NCBI RefSeq assembly: GCF_042665255.1
Contig: NZ_JBHTCD010000010.1
Direction: 5' to 3' (one strand)
DNA from: Insolitispirillum peregrinum
GTDB lineage: Bacteria > Pseudomonadota > Alphaproteobacteria > Rhodospirillales > Rhodospirillaceae
DNA length: 64,000 nt
The notes beneath the pieces were generated by a model. The model searched no databases, was not told the DNA's origin, and saw only the letters and a program-made list of their open reading frames with translations. Shown in pieces: positions 25,345 to 34,121 of the stretch; position 1 is the first letter of the stretch; each line of letters starts with the position of its first letter. Made by a program: the position numbers and the translations under genes.

Positions 25345-27582
25345 TTACAAGAAACTGTAGGGATCGACATCGACCTGGATACGGACAGAGGATGGACACT
25401 GTTGTTGCGACAACCATTGACGCATCAGGGTCTGCACCTTGACGGTCCGCGGAGCCTTCAACAGCAACCGCCAGCGATGGCGGCCACGCAATACGGCCAG
25501 CGGAGCCGCCGCCGGACCCCAGATTTCCACCCCGGACGCCCGCGGAGCCGTCGCCGCCAGCCGGTTTGCCACCGACTCGACAGCCGCAGGCTCAGGACCA
25601 CTGACCACCACCGCCACCATCCGCCCGAATGGCGGCATTCCCAACTGTCGCCGGGCTTCGGCTTCGGTGTGCAGGAACAGGGCGGCATCGCTGCTGATCA
25701 TCGCCTGCAACACCGGATGATCCGGCTGATAGCTTTGCAACAGCACCCGCCCGGGCTGCTCGCCACGCCCGGCACGCCCGGCCACCTGCGACAGCAACTG
25801 GAACGTCCGTTCGGCGGCACGCAGATCACCCCCAGACAACCCCAGATCGGCATCGACCACCCCGACCAGCGTCAGCAGGGGAAAGTGCAACCCCTTGGCC
25901 AGCACCTGCGTTCCGATCAGCAGATCAATTTCATGGGCGGTCACCTGTCGCAACAGCTCGGCCACCGCCGCCGGCCCCCCCAGCGTATCCGACGCCACCA
26001 GCGCCACCCGCGCTTCGGGGAATCGCGCCCGCGCCTCTTCCGCCACCCGCTCGACTCCGGGGCCACAGGCCGCCAGCTGCCCTTCCTCACCACAGGACGG
26101 GCAGGCGCGGGGACTCGGGGCCTGATGGCCACAATGATGGCAGACCAGCCGCCCCTGCGCCCGATGTTCGACCAGCCAGGCGGTACAGTTCGGACATTGC
26201 AACCGATGTCCGCACGCCCGGCAGAGGGTCAGCGGCGCATAACCCCGCCGGTTCAGGAACAGCATCGCCTGCTGACCGGCGGCCAGCGTGTCGCGAATGG
26301 CCTGCACCAACCCCGGCGCCAGCCAGCCCGGCCCCCAGTCTCCGGCTTCGGGCGGCGTTTTGCGCAGGTCAAGAATCGACATTTCCGGCAGCACCGCGCC
26401 CCCGTGGCGGCTGGGCAGGTCAACCTTGCGGTATCGCCCGGCCTCGACATTCAGCACCGTTTCCAGCGATGGCGTCGCCGAGGCCAGAATGGTCGGAATC
26501 CCCCCCAGTTGCCCGCGCACCACCGCCATGTCGCGGGCGTGATAGATCACGCCTTCTTCCTGCTTGAACGCCCCTTCGTGCTCTTCATCAACGATGATCA
26601 GCCCCAGATTGGCATAGGGCAGGAACAACGCCGAGCGGGCCCCGACCACCACCTTGGCCCGTCCCTCGGCCACCGCCCGCCAGGTCCGGCGGCGGCGGGC
26701 GGGGGTCAGTTCGGAATGCCACTGGCTGGGGGGTGCCCCAAACCGTCCGGCAAAGCGGTGCAGCCACTGGGTGGTCAGGGTGATTTCCGGCACCAGCACC
26801 ACCACCTGCAATCCCTGCCGCAGGGCGGCGGCGATGGCTTCGAAATAGACTTCGGTTTTCCCCGAGCCGGTCACCCCCTGCAACAGGGTGGTGGAAAACC
26901 CCGCCCCCAGCGACTCGACCAGAACCCTGGCGGCGTCTTGCTGCAAGTCAGACAACTGCGGGCCGGGATGATCGCCATCGGCCTGCCGCTCGTCATCGCG
27001 TGCCGCCAATGATACCGACTGCAACACCCCGGCTTCGGCCAGCCCCTTGATAACGCTGCTGCCCACCCCGGCGGCCTGTGCCAGATCGGCGGTGCTGAGC
27101 GGAACGCCCGCACTGGCCACCTCCAGCACCCGCTGGCGGGCCGGGGTCAGGCGCAGCAGACCGGCAGCCTCTTCCAGCCCCATCGCGGGCAGCCAGCCGT
27201 GTGCCAGCGCCGGAGCCTCCAGCGCCTCGGCCACCGGGATCACCATCCGCAACACCGCTCCCGGTGCTGACAGGGTATAGGACGCCACCCAGTCCACCAG
27301 CCGCCGCGACACCTCGGGCAGGCGCGGTGCCCCGGCAATCCGCCCCAGCAACGCCTTGATGCGGCCAGCCGCCACATCCCCGCGCCCCGGCCCCCAGATC
27401 ACGCCATTTTCCTGCCGTTTGCCCAGCGGCACCCGCACCACGTCTCCGGCCACCACCTGTTCACCCTCGGGCACCCGGTAGTCATAGGCCCCGGCCAGCG
27501 GCAACGGCAGCAGCACCGCCACCACCTCACCGGCCCGAAAGACCTGCCCTGCCGTTTCGACCACCGTCACAGACAACACCAT
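25345..27582 (-). CDS. priA: Primosomal protein N' (replication restart helicase PriA)
   Basis: A 745-residue superfamily 2 DNA helicase that reloads the replisome at collapsed forks. N-terminal 3'-DNA-binding domain (residues about 20-110), Walker A GVTGSGKTEVY near residue 230, DEEH box (IIVDEEHEGAFKQEE), motif VI region VAGRAGRGEQPGRVLLQ, and eight zinc-binding cysteines in CRACG, CPNC, CHHCG and CPSCGEEG. Length matches the family. It is divergent from the transaldolase gene, with both promoters in the 144-bp gap. Confidence 0.97.
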   Translation of the reverse strand: MVLSVTVVETAGQVFRAGEVVAVLLPLPLAGAYDYRVPEGEQVVAGDVVRVPLGKRQENGVIWGPGRGDVAAGRIKALLGRIAGAPRLPEVSRRLVDWVASYTLSAPGAVLRMVIPVAEALEAPALAHGWLPAMGLEEAAGLLRLTPARQRVLEVASAGVPLSTADLAQAAGVGSSVIKGLAEAGVLQSVSLAARDDERQADGDHPGPQLSDLQQDAARVLVESLGAGFSTTLLQGVTGSGKTEVYFEAIAAALRQGLQVVVLVPEITLTTQWLHRFAGRFGAPPSQWHSELTPARRRRTWRAVAEGRAKVVVGARSALFLPYANLGLIIVDEEHEGAFKQEEGVIYHARDMAVVRGQLGGIPTILASATPSLETVLNVEAGRYRKVDLPSRHGGAVLPEMSILDLRKTPPEAGDWGPGWLAPGLVQAIRDTLAAGQQAMLFLNRRGYAPLTLCRACGHRLQCPNCTAWLVEHRAQGRLVCHHCGHQAPSPRACPSCGEEGQLAACGPGVERVAEEARARFPEARVALVASDTLGGPAAVAELLRQVTAHEIDLLIGTQVLAKGLHFPLLTLVGVVDADLGLSGGDLRAAERTFQLLSQVAGRAGRGEQPGRVLLQSYQPDHPVLQAMISSDAALFLHTEAEARRQLGMPPFGRMVAVVVSGPEPAAVESVANRLAATAPRASGVEIWGPAAAPLAVLRGRHRWRLLLKAPRTVKVQTLMRQWLSQQQCPSSVRIQVDVDPYSFL

Positions 27583-27726
27583 TCCTTTTTGTCACCATGT
27601 CGCCCCTGCTGCGTACCGGTTGGCGGGGCCAGCGCGATACGCTACAGTTTCCCCCTGCCCCCCGCTACCCCAAGCCGGTCGGCCCGGCGTTTTCCCGCTC
27701 CTTTTTCGCAAAGGTCTTGCAGTGCC

Positions 27727-28389
27727 ATGAAGTTCTTTATCGATACGGCTGATCTGGACGAAATCCGTGACCTCGCGGCCACCGGGCTGGTTGATGGGGT
27801 GACCACCAACCCGTCGCTGGCTGCCAAGTCGGGGCAGAAGTTTACCGACCTGATCCGCGACATTTGCGCCGTCGTCCCCGGCCCGGTCAGCGCCGAAGTC
27901 ACCGCGCTCGACTTCCCGACCATGATGAAGGAAGCCGCCGTCCTGCGCGCCATCGCCCCCAACGTGGCGATCAAGGTGCCGCTGACCCCCGACGGGCTGA
28001 AGACCTGCAAGGCGATCAGCGACGACGGCGGGATGGTCAACGTCACCCTGTGCTTCTCGGCCGGACAGGCCCTGCTGGCCGCCAAGGCCGGGGCGACCTT
28101 CATTTCGCCGTTCGTCGGCCGACTGGATGACATCTCGCAGGATGGCATGGGCCTGATTGCCGAGATCCTCGAAATTTACCGCAACTATCCCGACCTGAAG
28201 ACGCAGGTGCTGGTGGCCTCGATCCGCCATCCGCTGCATGTGACCGAGGCCGCCCGCCTGGGGGCCGATGTCGCCACCCTGCCGCCCAAGGTTTTGCGCC
28301 AGCTTTATGCTCACCCCCTGACCGACAAGGGCCTCGAAGGCTTCATGGCCGACTGGGCCAAAAGCGGTCAGTCGATTCTGGAGTCCTGA
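27727..28389 (+). CDS. Transaldolase / fructose-6-phosphate aldolase-like (short TalC type)
   Basis: A 220-residue short transaldolase (TalC/FSA subfamily). N-terminal MKFFIDTADLDEIRDL and DGVTTNPSLAAKSG, the Schiff-base lysine in NVAIKVPLTPDG, and FISPFVGRLDDIS are all present. It transfers dihydroxyacetone units in the pentose phosphate pathway, or cleaves fructose-6-phosphate; sequence alone does not separate the two activities. The ATG at 27727 matches the family start exactly. Confidence 0.93.
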   Translation: MKFFIDTADLDEIRDLAATGLVDGVTTNPSLAAKSGQKFTDLIRDICAVVPGPVSAEVTALDFPTMMKEAAVLRAIAPNVAIKVPLTPDGLKTCKAISDDGGMVNVTLCFSAGQALLAAKAGATFISPFVGRLDDISQDGMGLIAEILEIYRNYPDLKTQVLVASIRHPLHVTEAARLGADVATLPPKVLRQLYAHPLTDKGLEGFMADWAKSGQSILES

Positions 28390-28393
28390 TCCC

Positions 28394-29125
28394 GTGGCAT
28401 CGTCCGATACCCGTTCCCACCCCTCTGCCCCCCTCAATCGCGAACAGGTTGAACGCTATCTGCGCCAACATCCCGACCTGCTGCGCGATGCCCTGCCCGA
28501 CCTGCTGGCCGACCACCCGGACATCACCTATCACACCCTTGCCGCCACCCTGCCCGAGCGCGAGCTGGGCAGGAACGTGGTCGACTTTCAGGCCCACAGC
28601 CTGAAACACCTGCGGCAGGAAAGCGAAGTCCTGCGCGTCGGTCTGGAAGAAATGATGGATACCGCCCGCGCCAACCTGTGGCTGCAGTCCTGCACCCATC
28701 AGGCGGTGCTGGCGGTGTTGCGGGCTGACAGCTTTACCGATCTGGCCCGCATCATCACCGACGAGGTTCCGGCCCTGCTGCGCACCGACATGGCGATGCT
28801 GAGCTTTGAGCCCGGTCTGCCAAAGAACGCCGCAGTGGTGGTGCAGGAAGTCCCGCGCAGCTTTATCGATTCGCGTCTGGGAGCTGACGAGCGGTTTGCC
28901 CTGCGGCCATGGGTCGAAAACGAACCGATGCTGTACGGCTCCAACGCCGCTGGCATCTGTTCCGATGCCCTTGCCCGTCTGTCCTTTGGCGAGGACCTGC
29001 CGGAAGGATTGCTGGTACTCGGCAGCCGTGCGGGCGAGAATTTCTACCCCGAGCAGGGCGTCGAGCTGTTCGGCTTTTTCGCTGATGTCGTCGAGCAGTG
29101 TGTGCGGCGATGCCTCTGCCGCTGA
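28394..29125 (+). CDS. DUF484 family GAF-like protein
   Basis: A 243-residue DUF484 protein that begins with a GTG codon four bases after the transaldolase stop. N-terminal helical motif VERYLRQHPDLLRDALPDLLADH, a coiled-coil stretch (DFQAHSLKHLRQESEVL), then a GAF-like fold. DUF484 is regularly found directly upstream of xerC, as here, and overlaps it, so a role linked to chromosome-dimer resolution or cell division is often supposed but not shown. Confidence 0.88.
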   Translation: MASSDTRSHPSAPLNREQVERYLRQHPDLLRDALPDLLADHPDITYHTLAATLPERELGRNVVDFQAHSLKHLRQESEVLRVGLEEMMDTARANLWLQSCTHQAVLAVLRADSFTDLARIITDEVPALLRTDMAMLSFEPGLPKNAAVVVQEVPRSFIDSRLGADERFALRPWVENEPMLYGSNAAGICSDALARLSFGEDLPEGLLVLGSRAGENFYPEQGVELFGFFADVVEQCVRRCLCR

Positions 29126-30057
29126 TCCTGTTTTCCTGCGCCCCGGACCTCGAGGCACTGATCGGCGACTGGCGCGCATGGCTGGCCGCTGAAAAGCGGT
29201 CCTCAAAGCATACCCTTGATGCCTACAGCCGCGATCTGGCCGCCTTTCTGCGTTTCCTGACCGACCATCTGGGAGAGCGCCCGACGCTGGCCCGGATGGC
29301 CGACCTGGAAGCCGCAGACTTCCGCGCTTATCTGGCCGTCCGCACGCAGGAGGGCCTGTCCCGCACCTCGCTGGCCCGGGCGATGAGCACCCTGCGCGGC
29401 TTTTTCAAATGGGCCGACCGGGCGGGGACGCTGCACAATCCGGCGATCACCACCGTTCGCACCCCGCGCCCACCCCGCCATGTGCCGCGTCCGCTGGCCG
29501 AAGACGAAGCGGTCGAAGCCCTGTCCGCCGCCGCCGAAATCCAGGACGAGCCGTGGATGGCCGCCCGCGATGTCGCCCTGTTCGCCTTGCTGTACGGCTG
29601 TGGCCTGCGTCTGGGTGAAGCTCTGGAGTTGAATGTCGCCAACCAGCCGCTGGGCGACACCATGGTGATCACCGGCAAGGGCAACAAGCAACGCCTGCTG
29701 CCGGTGCTGCCGCTGGTGCGCGATGCCATTGCCGCCTATCTGGATCAACGCCCGTTTCCGCCTCTGCCCGAGTCTCCCCTGTTCATCGGGGCCCGTGGCA
29801 AACGCCTGAACCCCGGCGTGGTACAGCGGCAAATGCGGCGATTGCGGGTGCTGCTGGGCCTGGGGGAAACGACCACCCCCCACGCCCTGCGCCACAGCTT
29901 TGCCACCCACCTGCTGGCCAAGGGTGGCGATTTGCGCACCATTCAGGAATTGTTGGGGCATTCGTCCCTCAGTACCACCCAGCGTTATACGCAGGTCGAT
30001 AGTGCCAAGCTGATCGCCGTCCACACGGCGTCACACCCGCGCGATCACAAGGAATGA
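29110..30057 (+). CDS. xerC: Site-specific tyrosine recombinase XerC
   Basis: A 315-residue tyrosine recombinase resolving chromosome dimers at dif together with XerD. N-terminal SAM-like core-binding domain (residues about 20-105), catalytic Arg in LLYGCGLRLGEAL, Lys in ITGKGNKQRLLP, HALRHSFATHLL, the His in LLGHSSLSTTQRY and the nucleophilic Tyr in the same motif. It starts inside the end of DUF484 (ATG 29110; a GTG at 29098 is possible). Not part of an integron or prophage. Confidence 0.95.
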   Translation: MPLPLILFSCAPDLEALIGDWRAWLAAEKRSSKHTLDAYSRDLAAFLRFLTDHLGERPTLARMADLEAADFRAYLAVRTQEGLSRTSLARAMSTLRGFFKWADRAGTLHNPAITTVRTPRPPRHVPRPLAEDEAVEALSAAAEIQDEPWMAARDVALFALLYGCGLRLGEALELNVANQPLGDTMVITGKGNKQRLLPVLPLVRDAIAAYLDQRPFPPLPESPLFIGARGKRLNPGVVQRQMRRLRVLLGLGETTTPHALRHSFATHLLAKGGDLRTIQELLGHSSLSTTQRYTQVDSAKLIAVHTASHPRDHKE

Positions 30058-30119
30058 GCGGGCATAATCGCAGGCGGGCAAGAATTTTGCGATTTATTCG
30101 CATCTCCGTCATTTTTCAA

Positions 30120-30148
30120 TTGCGAGTGCATCTTAATTGCGCTAATCA
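30120..30148 (+). promoter_or_regulatory. Predicted promoter of the candidate small RNA
   Basis: TTGCGA (30120-30125), 17-bp spacer, TAATCA (30143-30148), in an AT-rich patch after xerC. Start predicted near 30155. Confidence 0.5.
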
Positions 30149-30154
30149 TAAGCC

Positions 30155-30284
30155 CACAGCCCCTCTGGGGGTTGACCGGTTCGACAGGCTTTCTCCGCGA
30201 CACTCTGCGATGGTCTCCTGTTGGCCACCCTGTTCCAGACTCCCTTGATAGTGATCCGTCTTCCCGGCGGATCACTCTTTTTTT
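30155..30284 (+). ncRNA. Candidate small RNA between xerC and the porin gene
   Basis: About 130 nt with its own promoter and a strong intrinsic terminator: GTGATCCG (30251-30258) pairs with CGGATCAC (30268-30275), followed by TCTTTTTTT. Upstream is a hairpin around CCCCTCTGGGG (30160-30170) and a longer imperfect stem using GACAGG (30183-30188) with CCTGTT (30217-30222). An unpaired CTCCC lies just before the terminator, which resembles the anti-Shine-Dalgarno loops of alphaproteobacterial trans-acting RNAs. No frame of note is present. It does not match 6S, SRP, tmRNA or RNase P features I know. It could instead be the xerC 3' end. Confidence 0.5.
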
Positions 30285-30568
30285 GTGCTCTGCACCAGCC
30301 TGCCGCACACCGGGCCTGTCTGCAAAAACCGCGCATCAAGAGTGTCTTTCATGCAACAGGTTTTCGGACATTTGATAGGCAGGCAACACATCGTGCTCAA
30401 TTCGCTTGCATCGCTACCGCAATCGCACAAAAACTTGTCCGTGAAGAATCCATGACGCCAGTCTGCGCCCCATCGTCACCACGCCCGCCAGTGTGGCATG
30501 ACGATGATGACAGCCACCCTGAACAGGGACACCGACGCGGCTCGGGATAAGAACGAGGAGATAGAGAC
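30285..30568 (+). other. Upstream region of the porin gene
   Basis: 284 bp of non-coding sequence after the candidate small RNA. No clear promoter pair could be assigned; the segment near 30400-30440 (TTGCATCGC...AAAACTTGTCC) is the most promoter-like. The ribosome binding site GAGGAG lies 8 bp before the GTG start of the porin gene. Confidence 0.3.
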
Positions 30569-31780
30569 GTGAAAAAGACTTTTGCTTTCGCCGGCGCCCT
30601 GACCGCCGTTGCCACCGTGATGGCCGTTGCTCCGGCTTTTGCTGCTGATCCGATCAAGTTGTCGGTTGGTGGCTATGGTGCCGTGATGGTTGGCTATGCC
30701 TCGCAGGACGACGACTTCACCAAGGCCACTGGCACCGAAGTGACCGGCGTTGACGTCAAAGGCGACAACGAAATCCACTTCAAGGGGTCGACCACCCTCG
30801 ACAACGGCCTGACCGTGTCGGTGAAGTACGAACTGGAAGCCGGTGGCCGTTCGCTGAACGATCCGGCTGACACCTACAGCATCTCGGTCGGTGGCGCGTT
30901 CGGTACCCTCGTCGCCGCTGCTGACGGCACCGCCCTGTCCGCCATTGCCAAGGGCGCTCCGGTTGTCGGTGGCCGCCTGTTCAATGCCGGTCTGGACGAA
31001 AACGACCTGACCGCTGGCGCGTACGTCCTGAAGCCCGCCAACAACGATTCGGTTGATGCCACCTTCATCAACACCTCGGGCGACGCGGAATCGATCAGCT
31101 ACATCTCGCCGGCGATCGCTGGCTTCACCTTCGGCGCGTCCTATGTGCCGGACGTGGGCACCGAAGACAACCCGACCCAGCCGAACGCCGCCCGCGGCGC
31201 CACCTCCGGTTCGAACGAAGCCTATGGCGTTGGCCTGGCTTGGGATGGCGAGCTGAGCGGCGTGACCATCGGCGTCGAAGGTGGTTACCTGTGGGCCGAT
31301 GCCGGTCCGAACGCTGCCAACCAGGCCGCTGGTTCCTATGCTGCCGGTCGTGAAGAATGGCAGTTGGGCGCTCAGGTCGGCTACGCTGGCTTCAGCTTCG
31401 GCGGTGCCTACCGCGACATCAGCCAGGACCGCAAGGTCACCAACGGCAGCTCCTTCGCCACTCTGAATGGCGGCGAACGTGACGAAGTCAACGGTCGTGC
31501 CTGGGAAGTGGGCGCTGCCTACAAGACCGGCCCGTACGGTGTCAGCCTGTCGTACCTCGACAGCTCGATGGAAAACAAAGAGAAGAATTTCTCTGACGAC
31601 ACCATGAAGATCTGGGAACTGGCCGGTGAATACACCATGGGCCCGGGCGTTGCGCTGGTCGCCGGTGTCGGTCACGTCGATTTCGAAACCGGCGTTGCCG
31701 CTGGTTCGAGCAGCACCGTCGTGAACAGCAACGAAAACAGCGGCTGGGTGGTTGCCACCGGTCTGTCGCTGACCTTCTAA
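30569..31780 (+). CDS. Outer-membrane general porin
   Basis: A 403-residue gram-negative porin (Porin_4 type). Signal peptide MKKTFAFAGALTAVATVMAVAPAFA with cleavage expected after residue 25, mature start ADPIKLSVGGYGAVMVGY, many alternating amphipathic strands (e.g. VGYAGFSFGGAYRDIS, YGVSLSYLDSSM) and a C-terminal phenylalanine (GLSLTF) used by the BAM complex. GTG start with GAGGAG upstream. The codon use is strongly biased to C-ending codons as in highly expressed genes. Solute specificity unknown. Confidence 0.93.
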   Translation: MKKTFAFAGALTAVATVMAVAPAFAADPIKLSVGGYGAVMVGYASQDDDFTKATGTEVTGVDVKGDNEIHFKGSTTLDNGLTVSVKYELEAGGRSLNDPADTYSISVGGAFGTLVAAADGTALSAIAKGAPVVGGRLFNAGLDENDLTAGAYVLKPANNDSVDATFINTSGDAESISYISPAIAGFTFGASYVPDVGTEDNPTQPNAARGATSGSNEAYGVGLAWDGELSGVTIGVEGGYLWADAGPNAANQAAGSYAAGREEWQLGAQVGYAGFSFGGAYRDISQDRKVTNGSSFATLNGGERDEVNGRAWEVGAAYKTGPYGVSLSYLDSSMENKEKNFSDDTMKIWELAGEYTMGPGVALVAGVGHVDFETGVAAGSSSTVVNSNENSGWVVATGLSLTF

Positions 31781-31818
31781 TCTTTCCTGACGGAAAGTTT
31801 GGCAGGGTTGCCGGGAAA

Positions 31819-31849
31819 GGGGTCACCAACAGGTGGCCCCTTTTCTTTT
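31819..31849 (+). terminator. Porin terminator
   Basis: GGGGTCACC (31819-31827) pairs with GGTGGCCCC (31832-31840), followed by TTTTCTTTT. Confidence 0.85.
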
Positions 31850-31861
31850 GCCCGGGCACAA

Positions 31862-32584
31862 TTACAAACGATACGAACCGCTGAGGATTTCCTCGACAAA
31901 GGCCGGAACAATCGAGGTTGCCGGGCCATAACGCTTCTCGTCAAACAGGCTGGCCCCTTCACTGGGCTCCAGATTCAGTTCGACGGTGTCCCCCTGACCG
32001 CATCGCTGAACGTGATCAACGAAGCCCGCCGCCGGATAAACATTTCCGGATGTGCCAACCGAGATGAACAGGTCGCACTGCTCCAGCGCATGAAAAATGC
32101 GCGGCATTTCCAGCGGCATTTCCCCGAACCACACCACCCGCGGGCGCAGCAGCCCCGCCCCCTGACAGGACGGGCAGACATCGGCTTCGCTGAGGTCGCC
32201 GTCCCACGGCAACACCGCACCACAGGCTTCGCACTCGGCTTTCAACAATTCGCCGTGCATGTGGATCAGCGATTGCGAACCGGCGCGCTCGTGCAGGTTG
32301 TCAATGTTCTGCGTCACCAGCAGCACTGTGCCGGGAAACTCCTGCTCCAGCCGTGCCAGTGCCCGATGCGCCTCATTGGGCTGGATCTCGGGTGAACGCA
32401 ACTGCGCCCGGCGCGCATTGTAAAATTCATGGACCAGCGCCGGATTCCGCTGAAAACCCTCAGGCGTTGCCACATCCTCCAGACTGACCTGCTGCCACAG
32501 CCCGCCGGCACAGCGAAAGGTGTCCAGACCGGATTCCTTGGAAATACCCGCCCCGGTCAGGATGACGATTGATGGTTTGCTCAT
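31862..32584 (-). CDS. cobB: NAD-dependent protein deacylase (sirtuin, SIR2 family class III)
   Basis: A 240-residue sirtuin removing acyl groups (acetyl, and likely succinyl) from lysines using NAD. GAGISKESGLDTFR near residue 12, TQNIDNLHERAGS, the catalytic His in IHMHGEL, and four zinc-type Cys (CEAC, CPSC) are present. YNARR carries the Tyr and Arg found in class III enzymes with desuccinylase activity. The ATG at 32584 is chosen because it starts the conserved Rossmann strand; 34 upstream in-frame codons are unconserved. It converges on the porin gene. Confidence 0.93.
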   Translation of the reverse strand: MSKPSIVILTGAGISKESGLDTFRCAGGLWQQVSLEDVATPEGFQRNPALVHEFYNARRAQLRSPEIQPNEAHRALARLEQEFPGTVLLVTQNIDNLHERAGSQSLIHMHGELLKAECEACGAVLPWDGDLSEADVCPSCQGAGLLRPRVVWFGEMPLEMPRIFHALEQCDLFISVGTSGNVYPAAGFVDHVQRCGQGDTVELNLEPSEGASLFDEKRYGPATSIVPAFVEEILSGSYRL

Positions 32585-32808
32585 GGTCTGTCCTTCAGAA
32601 AAACAGGGATCAGGCATCGTGCGAAAAGTGACGCCTGCTTTCCACAAAAACGATTTCGCATTTCCCCCTTTGGCCAAAATCATCATACGATGTGTCCCTG
32701 TTCACGGCCCCCGATGGTAAAACCATCGAAAACAACGGGCTGGAACACGCGGGGCATCCCCCTGCGGCAGGGAAGCGACGTCAGACAAGAACACATACGG
32801 GAGACACT

Positions 32809-33348
32809 ATGGCAGACGCCATTTCCACCACCACCGAGGCCCCCCCAGACGGTGAGCCTGCCAAAGTCCGCGTCTTGTTTGTTTGTACCGGCAATATCTG
32901 TCGCTCCCCGACAGCAGAAGGCGTTTTCCGTCGGCTGGTGACCCAGGCAGGTCTTGACGCAACAATCCTGACCGACTCCGCCGGAACGGGCGGCTGGCAC
33001 GTCGGACAACCACCGGACAGCCGGTCACAGGCCACCGCCAAACAGCGGGGCGTTGACCTGTCCGGGCAACGGGCCCGGCGGGTTTCCAGCGAAGATTTTC
33101 AGGATTTTGACTATCTGGTTGCGATGGACCGTGGACACCAGCAAGCCCTTTTGCGGCTGGCCCCCGAGGGGCAGGAACAGCAGGTTCACCTGTTGATGAG
33201 CTATGCGGGCGACCGCACCCTGCTGGACGTCCCCGATCCCTATTATGGCGGCGTGCATGGTTTTGACCATGTATTTGACCTGATCGAGCGGGGCTGCAAG
33301 GGATTGCTGGCCCACATTCGTCATCAACATCTGCGAAAGCACGCCTGA
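32809..33348 (+). CDS. Low-molecular-weight protein tyrosine phosphatase
   Basis: A 179-residue LMW-PTP. The P-loop VCTGNICRSP (CX5R) is at about residue 28 and the general-acid aspartate is in DVPDPYYGG. About 20 non-conserved N-terminal residues precede the domain. GGGAG lies 6 bp before the ATG. It is 3 bp from the methyltransferase gene and probably co-transcribed with it. Substrate unknown; not part of an exopolysaccharide locus. Confidence 0.93.
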   Translation: MADAISTTTEAPPDGEPAKVRVLFVCTGNICRSPTAEGVFRRLVTQAGLDATILTDSAGTGGWHVGQPPDSRSQATAKQRGVDLSGQRARRVSSEDFQDFDYLVAMDRGHQQALLRLAPEGQEQQVHLLMSYAGDRTLLDVPDPYYGGVHGFDHVFDLIERGCKGLLAHIRHQHLRKHA

Positions 33349-33351
33349 GCC

Positions 33352-34080
33352 ATGGGAGAGCAGCGGTCCGGCCCCTTGCCTCTATCGGTTCCCTCGGCAC
33401 TGGCGGACATTGCCGGGCGCTTTGATCAGGTGATCGAAAATCGGGGGGCGTCCTCCAGCGGTGTCGGCTGGAGCAGCCCGCAAGCACAAAGCCTGCGCTT
33501 TCAGGCCTTGCTGCGTATTTTTGATCCGGCCTGCGGTATCCCGGACACCGCCAGCGTCCTTGATCTGGGCTGCGGGTATGGGGCGCTGTGGGCAGAACTG
33601 GCGGCCCTGTCCCACCCCCGGATCACCAGCTATGTCGGCTATGACATCTCGGCCTCGATGATCGCCCAGGCCCAACGATGCACCGATGACCCCCGCACCC
33701 GCTTTGTCCGCGCTGGCGTCCCGCAGGAAAACGCCGATTACGGCTTTGTCTCCGGGACGTTCAACTACCGCGCCAAGGCCGACCCCGAAGACTGGAAAAG
33801 CTATCTGCGCAGCATGTTCGCCCTGCTGGCCCGCCGCTGCCGCTGGGGGCTGGCGATCAACCTGCTGCACAGCCCGCGCCGCCGCCTGTCAGCACAGGGG
33901 TCCGCCACCATGTTCTACGCCGATATCGACGAATGGACGCGGGTGGCAAAGTCCGTTTGCAAGGGGGGAAGCGTCGAAGTCCTGACCGACTATCTGGACG
34001 ATGATTTCACCCTGTTGATCCGCTTCCCCCCTCCCCCCGAAACGGGGAGAGCGCCAGATCCGACTCGGCTTCGGGGCTGA
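33352..34080 (+). CDS. Class I SAM-dependent methyltransferase
   Basis: A 242-residue methyltransferase with the SAM-binding motif VLDLGCGYGALWAEL at about residue 65, a following acidic position in the strand VGYDIS, and FVRAGVPQENADYGFVSGTFNYR as the motif IV region. The substrate is not evident. Four bases after the phosphatase stop; likely the second gene of that operon. Confidence 0.85.
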   Translation: MGEQRSGPLPLSVPSALADIAGRFDQVIENRGASSSGVGWSSPQAQSLRFQALLRIFDPACGIPDTASVLDLGCGYGALWAELAALSHPRITSYVGYDISASMIAQAQRCTDDPRTRFVRAGVPQENADYGFVSGTFNYRAKADPEDWKSYLRSMFALLARRCRWGLAINLLHSPRRRLSAQGSATMFYADIDEWTRVAKSVCKGGSVEVLTDYLDDDFTLLIRFPPPPETGRAPDPTRLRG

Positions 34081-34121
34081 AACACGCTTCACTGGAGCGG
34101 TCCCCCCTCACGAGGTCGCCG

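Noticed and set aside
25288..27012. 574-codon plus-strand frame opposite priA
   Set aside because: Antisense shadow, Pro/Gln/His/Arg-rich, no motifs.
29110..30057. Integrase marking a mobile island
   Set aside because: Sequence and the DUF484 neighbour identify chromosomal XerC; no attachment sites or phage genes are nearby.
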